Source: Siphlonurus alternatus (taxonomy: Eukaryota > Arthropoda > Insecta > Ephemeroptera > Siphlonuridae). From it: DNA of 64,000 bases. Below the pieces are notes generated by a model, which had not been told where the DNA came from, ran no database searches, and was given only the letters and a program-made list of their open reading frames with translations. Positions 12,401-23,700 of the stretch are shown one piece after another (positions within the stretch are counted from its first letter, which is position 1; every line of letters begins with the position of its first letter). Where the stretch lies: contig OX463788.1 of the NCBI GenBank assembly GCA_949825025.1, forward strand, positions 23,943,069 through 24,007,068, read 5' to 3'. The translations under genes were made by a program, and so were the position numbers.

Positions 12401-15400
12401 ATTTTTTTTGTTTCAAATACATTTATTTCATTTTAAGATTGCTCCGAGCTTGTTCAATTTTCCAAAATGCTTTTTTCACTTTATATTGCAATTCAAGAAT
12501 GACCTACAATACTATAAATATGTAATTTCGTTGCGTAGTAAACTCATGTTTATCACCTGTCAATTGTTATATTATTTAATGTGAGGGAAATATAATAGAT
12601 AAACATGAGACACATGGTGTTTTTATAAATATATGCCTGTAATTTATTGTAGTGCAATGTGTGCGATATCACCAGTTGATCTTTTTGCCAAGACCTAGTT
12701 CCATATTAAATATGTTGTGAAGTACAGTGCAATGCTTATAAGATGAAAATGAACAACAATAATCCATTGAATAATTGCGGTACAAAGTTCATATCCCTTC
12801 TTCTAGCTTAATTACCACAGCTCTGTAATCTTTATGCATAAGTGGAGAATAAAATTGAACTTTTGTACCGGCATAACAAATGATCATATTCAGTACGTTT
12901 ACATGATGTTCTTGGGTCCGTATTCAATAGATGAGTTTTCAACATAAACGTTTTCATCAACTGTTTACATGACAATTTTCGATCCGTATTAAACGTTGAA
13001 TACGCATTGAAACAAGCGTCGTGAATAATTAATACGCATATTGGATGAATACGCATCAAATACCTGTTCCCATGAGTGTTTAATACGCATCCGTTAAATA
13101 CGTGTTCATCTAATACGGATCAGAAAACTCATGTAAACGCACTGAATGTTGTTCGATATTTCTCATAAAAGCACCTGTTACACAACCTTTATTAAAAGTA
13201 GAAAGTAGTCATGTTTTGCAAGTGGTTGCATTGGAGAGAATTAATATGAATTTAAAAGACGCAAAATGCAGAGTGAGGCATAATTCATGTCCAATTTTTG
13301 GTCCTTGGTCTAAGATGATTTTGCTATAAAAGAGAAAGTGCTTTGTGAATGTCTCCATACCTATATATATTATATATAAAGTATGATGTATAATTCACGA
13401 GTTTTTTTAACACTTGTTATCTTGTTAATGTTTCTTGTAGCATATATTATATATTAACTATGCACTTCAGGACTTGCTAACAGTAGGGTGACCAGACGTA
13501 CCGTTTTGACCGGTACAGTACCGTTTTAGAGTACCATGTCCCGGTGTCCCCAAAGAGGCTCTCGGGACGCCTAAATGTACCGCTTTCGGACAAAATTTAA
13601 AAAAGGGACATTTTTTAAAAATTTTATCATTAAAAAAATAAAAAATTCATAGGAATGTGGTTGTGAATATTTACGAAAATGTATGGACGCAAATGATTTT
13701 GCAACTCCATGCCCCTTTTTCTCGATCGCATTCACAAAACAGCATATTTCTTCCAAAATTGCGGAATATATTTTGTATGTACTTAGTATGCATAAGTATA
13801 TAATACTACGTGATATGAAATCACTACTTTTCGATTAAATTTTGAATAAAAAACTTTACAGAAAAATATCATCTCTTGATATTGATGATATTCACTTAAT
13901 GGAAATTTCCAATAAAATATAAAATTGAAAAAATCATTCTTATGCATTGTGTCGTGGCTTAGACAAAAATTTCTATACCTCTCTTTTTTTTTTTTTTTTT
14001 CACAATAATCGTGCATGGATATTACGTAAATAAATGGAAAATAATATGAGGGAAAAACGCCACAAATATTATTCATACAATCAAGCTAGTAATTTTAGCT
14101 GTTATTAAGTCCAATTTGAATGCTATAAATTAATTCAATTTATATAACTTCTTCAGCTATTTCACTCTAACAAGAGTTCACACTATTTGCAAAATGAACA
14201 GTTCGATTAAAAGTAATTAAAATTAATTTCTTGCTTTATACTTCACTTTTTTTTCTCTATAATTTATCTCGTGACATTATATTAAGTTTTATTTATTTAT
14301 AAACAAATATATAATGCATTATTTAAATAACACGTCATACGTACATTTAGAAATATTGTGGATGGAGACGGAAAATTTGATAACGAAATAAAAAAAAAAT
14401 CAATTTAAAATATGTACTGTATATTTTTTTCTTGGAAAAGTATTTTTCGAAGTTATGCTTTTTGAGTATTTCTTTTATTGCTTTTGTTTCTTTTTATTTA
14501 CATGCAACTTTACAACATAATAGGATCGGGGCCAGGCCAAGAAAAAAGGTTAATTTTAGGAAATCAGCTCACTGGCACAGTTTTCTTACATGGTGACTAT
14601 AATAAATATTTTTTTCTAATTCTATGAAAAGTATAATTATATATAAAAAAAAATGCAATTATTTATATTATTTAAAGTAGAGTGAGCGATTGCATTATTT
14701 ATTATTTTATTTCCTTAAAATATTTTAACCTGTCCTGCATTAGTGTGAGAAATGAAAACCAAAAAAAATTTCATCTCAAATAGCTTCATCGCAAAAAAAA
14801 AAAAAAAAAAAAAATACCAAAGTTTGTTTTCCTGAACCCTTAAACATGCAGCCTTATGGAACAGAAAACAGCGTTTTACTTAAACTTCGTCTGAACTATG
14901 GTACCAATTAAAAAATACTTACGTAATAATTGCTATAATCTATGACGAAAATTCTTTAATGGATTTACCAATAAAATAATTTTTTTCGGAAAAAACGGCT
15001 TCATAAAAAAAAAACAATTCATTTGAAAATCTATTAAGAAAAAAAAAGTAAAAAAGGGGGCGTGGCACCCAAAAAAATCGCGCCTCCGGCGGGGGTTTTG
15101 GCCCTTCGGGGCATGTACCGTTTTGAACATCAAGATATCTGGTCACCCTAGCTAACAGACGATTTGGTAATACGATTTTCTAAACAGGTGCGGAGTTGTT
15201 TGCGAAGCGACGTAAGCGTGCAGAGAAATGGGTGGTTGACGAGGCGTCGGTGTTGCGTCAAGCTCAGGAGGCGGCAGCTGCGGCCCGCGCCAGCCCAGCC
15301 CCACCCACCCAGCTGCCACCCCCGTCGGTGATCGACCAAAATCGCGTGAAGCACGTGCAGGAGCTCAATGAAATTCAGGTGAGAAAGTGGAGAACGCTGA

Positions 15401-18400
15401 CCCTCGATCGCATCGGATCGGCTTGCTTTTGATCGGCTTGTCCCACTTAATGACTCAGATACTATATATATATAGGGGTAAGTACTTAATTATCAGTACA
15501 GGTATGGCTTCATTTTAAAAATCAGGTTTCTTTTGAACGGTGTTGCTAGATCGAAAGTCTATGGAATCCAATATAAATTTATTGTTGTGTGTCAAGGAGG
15601 GAACATGCATATGACATTGACGTGTGATATGCGATGCAGGAGAAGTACAACCAACCACGTCTACGCATGGTACAGAGCCCTTGGGAAGCTGCACTTAACA
15701 CGGGGTCCGTGGAGAACGCGTTCCAAGAGATCAAGAGGCCAGCACCCAGTCATAAACAAGTTGTTGATTCTGTGGTGAGTCTTATATGTTATATTTACAT
15801 TTGCTCATAATATTTTTTAGTTCATCTTGCTAGTGCGTTTCGAGAAACAATTGTACCTTCAGATGTTCCAGGTATTCATCCCTGTTCGTATAAAAAACTC
15901 GACTATTAAAAGGGTAAAAAACCAACAACACTCGGTATGGAAGTAATTTATTGTTCAAGTTCATGCTGTATATATCATATAATATATATAAAATGTATAT
16001 ATATTATTTATATATATAATGTATGTCAGACATAGCTTGATGTCAAGTTTTAGCGCAGTTGCAACAGAGAAAATATTAGCAATGATGAATATATTATTTT
16101 GGTCCAGACTGTGTGCGCTGGTACCGTAAAATCAAGTGCGGATGCATTATTTGCATGCAAGCTGATTATTTCGCTAGTAAAGTCTCTTATGACAATTTTC
16201 CGAAAATCATTTTGAACTATCTCTTGAAAAACATACTAAAACCTTAAAAACAACAGCAACAACATTATAATTAACATTACGAAGTTTAGGTTTTTTCTTC
16301 TAGCTTTATCAGTAAGAGATTATATATAAGTATGTTCGCACTCTCAACGATACCTACTGGCTTGATGAGTGGGCGGGCGATTGCTAAAAGAACAAACATG
16401 TATAGATAACTGTGATAAGTTAGAAGGGACCTGAACATCGTACTGCGTTTGTACAATGGATCATTGTTATTCTACTTAATGATAAAGACACTGTATACTG
16501 GAAGCTGAATACCTCAATGAAGTTCTGATAAACAATGTTACATGAATATTGATCATACCCTAATAACTTTTTATAACATGACCTGGTGAACGTTTTGGCT
16601 TGCTTCAGGTTCGCGCTGCAGAAACAAACTCTCATCTGGGCAACCACCAGCAGATTTATCAGAGTAACACGCTGCCACCGCAGTCGCGGATGTACCAGGC
16701 GTCCCCTGTGCCCCCTTCAAGTGCCACGCTGCCTCGTTCTTACCAAGCATCACCTGTGCCGCAGCAACAGAGCAGGCAGTACCAAGCGTCACCCGTACCA
16801 TCCACACTCACGTACTCGCAGCAATTTAGCCAGACCCCGCAACCATCTCCTGCATTCAAACAACCCCTGCCACCTACACCAAAGACGCCTTACACGCCAC
16901 CTTCGCAGCTCACTTCACGCGTCGACGTCGACTCGCTTCTTAAACCACGTATACCACGAGGGTGGGATCCCAATGCATTCAACGGTAAGACCAAAATTAA
17001 ACATCAACATGTATTTTTTATTTATTTATTTTATTTATTTATTTCACATTAGATATCAGTTGATACATTGTGACTACATACTAAACAAAATTAAAAAAAA
17101 AAAAAAAGAAGTATAACTTAAGCAAAAGGTTGAGCTAGTATTTTCTAAAAATTATTCAACAAGTCCTCCATATTGAACCGAAATCAAAAAAATTCTCACA
17201 ACATAGGTTTGCCAAAAAAAAAAAAAAAAGTCACAAAGCCAGAGTGATCGTGTTGCTTAACATGGGGCCTTACCTGACAAACACCCTCGAATATATCGAA
17301 AAAATACACCGTTAGGTGGTATGAAAAAAATATAACGATTATGACCCAAGCTTTAACCAAAATAATACAATTAATTTTTTTTTTTGCTCGAATCCATTTT
17401 TCCGTAAAAAAAAAGAAAAAAAAAAACTCTAATGGGAATTAACATGGTAGATTTTCTTTATTTTTTTATGAAAAAATGAATCGATAGAATTTTTTTTAAT
17501 CGATTTTTGGTTAAAGCTTGATCATAAAATATTGCAATATTTGTTTCATACCATCTCACCTAACGGTGTACTTTTTCGAGATATATATTCGAAGGTGTTT
17601 GTCAGGTAAGGCCCGATGTTAAGCAACGCGTTCACTCTAACTTTGGATTTTTTTATGGCAATTAAGCTTATTTGAGATCGATTTTTTTGGATTTCGGTTT
17701 GATATGGAGGACCAATTGAACTATTTTTAGAAAATATTAACTCAACTTTTTTGTCTTATAGTTACTTTATACTTTAAGTTACATGTGTCTTGCCTGATTT
17801 TATAAATAAAATTAGACAATATTATAAATTTATCTGATGGCAATTTTACTTCGATTTTATAGTGTAGGCACAAAAGCATCTGAGAAAATTTTTAATCTCT
17901 GTACATAATTTCAAAGTTTCTATATCTATAATATACATAAACCGATTATCCATTGTCAATGAATATTACTAAGATAGATTTCTCATTTGATTTTGCAGCT
18001 ACTCCGCTGAGGCGAAGTTTCGGGCCTGCGCCACTGACAGCACAGTTCGATGGTGAGTACTTCTTTTGCAGTCCTAATAAATTACATAATCACTTTTTAA
18101 TCTTACTTGTTGTAACTTATTCGCTTATGATTTGCAATACTGTTAAATTTAATTTCATCATTAATAATTTCACCAAGAAATTAAAGTAAGCGCTTCTTTT
18201 CCGCTTCTTTAATTTTATTATTATAGTCACTAATTATAAGGCAATTTTAATAAAAATATTCAGTTGCTCCCCACCGTTATTTTATTTATCATTGTAATCA
18301 AAATTACTGTTTATAGTTTTCTTTTGTAAAACATTCAGCAACTTAATTTAGTATGTGCGTGTATTAACTTGACCCCAAATTTTTAATGTAAACATTTTAT

Positions 18401-20681
18401 TTTTTCTTTATTATTTCTTGTCACAGGAATATCGGTGCAGCCAAATTTAACTAAACCCGCAGAATGTCCAAGCTTCCAACTTCCTCAGTTTAACCAAGCC
18501 ACTACTCCCAATCTTGCCCCAGTACCTACACTTCCCAGACAGCCAAGCCCTGCACTTAACAACTACACTTTTGAGCCAATCGCTGACCCTGTTGAACAAG
18601 TAAATTACGCATTTGCTCCTATATTACCACCACTTTCAGTGTCCCCACAGCCTCAGTTCAACACAAAACAACGAATGGAAGATATAAAAAATGAAATAGC
18701 CACAAAAGCTGCGAAAATTTCAACCAAAAATGAAGTACAGTTTGAAGAAACAATGATTACTGAAAGTTCAGAACAATTTATCACGCAGAAATCTCAAAGT
18801 TCTGAACAAAGTAGTATAACTCAAGACAATGTTGTCCAAAGTATGGAAATTCAACAAAATTCAGAACAAACAAGCTCAATTCAACATCAGGAATACACTC
18901 AATCATGCGAGTCTCAAGAAACATTACAATTAATGGACACCCAGGAATGTATACAAAATAATATTACTGTGGGAAGTATGGTGGCTGCTGAAGGTCAAGT
19001 AACTGAAATTAAGCAAGAAATTGAATCATATCAGCAATCTTTTGAACAAAAAATGGAGATTTCTTACGAAGAAAAACAGGAAATACAAATAGAAACTCAG
19101 CAGCTTTCAGAGCAAGATCAAAGTGACATTCCTATTGAAAATTCGTTGTTAAATGCCGAGCATGAAATTAGCCACCATGAGGTGTCTGAACAAGAAAGTA
19201 ATGAAACAGGTCATATAAATACCGAGACATTTAAAAATAGTACTACTGCCGAAGCAGAGAAAGTGCAACCTCAAATTGAGGATCAAATTTCACAAGTGAA
19301 CAACATTGATCAGCAAAATGGTGTTTCGTGTGAAACAAGTGTAAGAGAGATTACAGAGCAGCGAGAGCAAAAGACAGATCTCGAAATTTCTGTTACTAAT
19401 GAAATCGAACAACAAGCTGCTGCAGCTGCAGAGCAGGAAACTAGCTTGAAGCTAGTACAGCAACAAATTTATGAAGCAGAACAAAATCAAATACAACAAA
19501 ATCAAATGCAGGAAGAACTTAATCAACAACAAATAGTTCAGCAGCAAATTGCTCAGCAACAAATGTTACAACAACAAACATATGAGCAAGCAATTCAGCA
19601 ACAGAGTTACGAGCAATCCACACAGCAGGAGGTTAGGCAGCAACAAATTCAAGAACAAGTTTCACAAAAGCAAACATATCAGCAGCAACAATACTCATAC
19701 CAAGAGCAGCAGCAACAGCAAAATTCTTACGAACAAGCACAGCAAATTGCTTTCCAACAATCTTTGTTTGATCAGCAGCAACAAGATTATGAAAAAATAC
19801 CTGTTAAACAACTTATTGAAACTTTTGAGCCTGGACATTTCCAGCCTCAAAAATCTTCAAATCAGATTCCTCAGTTTGATGACCCAGCTGCTTCAACCCA
19901 ACAATTCGTGCAACCTCAGTACTCTGCACCAGCAGCATGTCAGCAGCAATTTAGTCAACCTGAATGTATAGAACAGCAGCAGCCGTCGTTGTATTATGTG
20001 GCAGATACTTGTGTTGAAACAAGACAATTTTACAATGAACCACAAACAGAAACTACGTATGAACAGTCTCTTGCGCAATCTCAAATATCATCACAATATG
20101 AACAATCTCAGTATGCACAATCCCAGTACGCACAATCCCAATACGAACAAGCTCAATATGAGCAAATTCAGTATCAACAATACCAACAATTAAATCAGGC
20201 ACAGCAATACGAACAAATGTCTCAGTCTCAGCAGTACGGGTCCCAGTCTCAACACTATGAGTCTTCTCAATCCCAGCAATATCAATCCATATCCCAAACC
20301 CAAGCAATTATCTCTCAATTTGAACAACAATCGCAACAATATGCAGTGTCACAGCAAGCAACTTCAGGCAAGAGCAAATTAAATTGTTTTTTGATGCTCG
20401 TTGCTTGCTTTACATTTTTTCAAGAAATGCATGGGTACCAATTTCATGCGTTTTAGACGATTTTTTTCCCACTGTACGTTAGATATAAAATAGTATGTCC
20501 TGATGCATTGCTTGAACATTCCATATTTTAGTTACCTAAGTTATTCAAAATTATGATCAAGCAACTGAGCTCAAGTAGATGGCCATACAAAGATAAGTCG
20601 TACAATGATGGGACTAATAGACTAATAGTTTTATGTGTTAACGAACTTTCTTTTCTAGTTAATATAGCTCAAAGTATTATG

Positions 20682-20765
<84 letters not shown>

Positions 20766-23700
20766 TGCTCCTAGCTGAGTCTCATTTGTAGCCCCTGCAG
20801 CAAGGAATTAAGGGTAGATTCAGCCTACATTTTTATTCCGTAGCGTTGCTAGTGCCCCTCATCTGCAATGTTATCTGGCTTTGGGGCTTTGTATTAAGGC
20901 AGGAAATTAAGAGAAAAATTTGGGCGGAGGTGATGATGATACTTTCAATACAATATATTTCAAAGACTATTGTCTATTGTGGGCCATCTATCTTTGTAAA
21001 GCTGGTATTACGATTCAGATTAAATTTCACTTACAATGAATCTCTTCTTACAATATGTAAAATTAAATTAAATTTTGATTAAATTTAAAACTTTTGTGTT
21101 TACCCACCATCATGAAAGAAAACTAGTCAGATATAGTTCAAAATAAAATAAATCCACTGTAATTTTGGGATCAATTTACGAAACAGTTATTCGGGAAGCT
21201 AATCAAAAGTTTTTCAACGGGTTTTTCATTTTTATGAGCTAATATTGACGCTTGACATAATAATTGTGTACTATATATAATTCCAAATTATTGTAAGATT
21301 TTTTTCATTGTATTTTAGTTCGCTTGCAAGAAAGTTGAACTTGTATTGTAAGAAGAATTTATAAGCAAATTAAATCGGGTAATGCTGCATTTTAATCCCG
21401 AATTAAAGTGAAAATTTTCCTACGATGCACGATGAATTTATGCAATGTTTCCATGTTTTCAGTGTAGTGCTTTTTCATATAAATATGCATATACAAATTA
21501 ATTTATTAATTTGTATTTTGGTTCTTTTCAGTCTTCTTATTTGCTCCTTCTCTTTTTCGTTTAGTTGTTCATTTTTATTATTATTTTTTTTTACTGTAAA
21601 CTGTACTTAGTTTTAGCACCTCTAATTAATACACATGATGGTCATCCAATCCAATCAACCAATATGTTTTGATGTTTGCTTTTACTTTGTTTTAAATCCA
21701 TGCACAAAACCCCCTGTGTACCCATGTTTGAAGTTTTGGTTTACAGTACATTATTTTTCTCCCAGTCTTGGTTATTTTTACAATTTTCAGTCAAATCTTC
21801 AGGATTTTTTTAAAATATTTTATGCATCTTTTTGCTATTGCTTGAAATTTGTAGTGTGCGAGAATTGGAAAAAAAAAAATCTGGTATTATGTTTTGTATA
21901 CAAAAACATTGAAAAAGTTTCATGTGACCTGACAGATTATTTATGAGATGATCGAGTTATAACTAGTGAAATGGAGTATTGACCTCAAAATTTTTTATTG
22001 CAGAAATGGATAGAGGGTGAAAAGTTATGCTACCCGGATTTTTTTCAGATTTTTTTGAGCCCGGGAACTATTTTTAAAAAATTATTGAAAGTCCTTTTTG
22101 TGACGTCACGCGGCGGCAAGTCCTATCTTTTTCTTAAGGAGCGGCGTCTCGTGACGTCACAAAAAAAACTTTAAATAATTTTTTAAAAATAGTTCCCGGG
22201 TTCAAAAAAATCTGAAAAAAATCAGGGTGGCATAACTTTGCACGCTCTATCCATTTCTGCAATAAAAAATTTTGAGGTCAATACTCTATTAAATAGACCA
22301 ATTTATAGTTCTGTTCGTAAATAGTAAATACACAATCAGAAAGAATCGATTTTCGTTGATGAACCTTATGAACATGGAACATTATGAACAGAGCTAATAA
22401 TAAGACACCAATCAGCTGATTAAAGTGCACATTTTAGTATAGATGTATATTTCTGAAACCTGCAGTGACTTGTGTAAAATAAGTTTTTCACATTGTTTTC
22501 GTAATGTTATCATTGCAAAATTACAAAAACTCTAATGAATATAGATTTATTAAAATTCAATATATAGAAAGAATATATAATCATTATAGAGTGTATTATG
22601 ATGTTTTGATTAATTTAATGACTGTTAATAAAAAGTAGCAAATTTAAGTATTAAAACCTTAATGTCAATAATTTACTCACAACATTTGTGTTTCATTAAA
22701 TTTTTTAATTAATTTTAATTTAAATATGTTCTCATTATACTGTAATATAAAACATAACATATATAGTGCAATCTTAATTAAATCTTATACTTGCATTTAT
22801 ACATGTGTATAATACGCACCATGATGGAAAAGCCCTTTGGAAGAATATAAATTAAAACGTAATCTGATAATTATACACCTTCTCTCTATAAAGTTATAAA
22901 GTAGAACCTTATATATCTCTAATGTAAGTATTAAAATTTATAATTATCTTCGAAGGGTAAAACTTGATAATAAATTCATTACGTAATAGATGCTTGATTT
23001 TGTTTTTAATACTAATAATTTAAGCTACATGGTGTTGATGGGTTTACATCTTTTGAGGAGCGTCATAATAAAAAAATAACACAATTTAATGCAGAAATTT
23101 GAAAAGCATTGTACCACATAAATTATACAAACAATGTAGTGTGGAGTACTATAAATAATAATGATTATATTATTCGTTAACTTTGTTTTATTGAAACAGA
23201 TACGGATCGAGCCTATATTTGATTTAAAATAAACTATAAAATTATGAAATCAACACAAATTGAATTATTTATGGCGTAGTGAATTAAAAAAACTTTTCAC
23301 TTAAAGGACAAGTGTACAGTGATATAAGTTAATTATAATAGTTGGTCCTAGTAAAACTAATAGCACTAGTAGTAGTAGTATGGTCATGATAATAATTCAT
23401 AATTTAAAATATTATTAGTATTATAACTGTGAATATATATTACATTATTTCTCAAAACTTGAGTCAAGTGTATTCCCTTTATTCTATACCAAGGTGGGTA
23501 AAGGTACATTTACCCACCTTGATTCTACACTAGTAGTAAAATGCAATTACAACATGAATTTTACAATTATAGGTGTACATACTAACACCCAAAGCCAAAT
23601 TCGGGTAAAAGCTGAAAAAAAAAAAAAAAAATAGCAAAACTGTAGTTCCGTGCATCGCGCAAATTTCGAAATAAGATTTTACACAATTATAGATAATATC

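Noticed and set aside
16586..17116. 176-codon + frame overlapping exon 7
   Set aside because: Frame-shifted reading of exon 16609-16984; the other frame has the conserved phase and repeats.
20553..20762. 69-codon frame ending in Ile-Tyr repeats
   Set aside because: Generated by the TA microsatellite.
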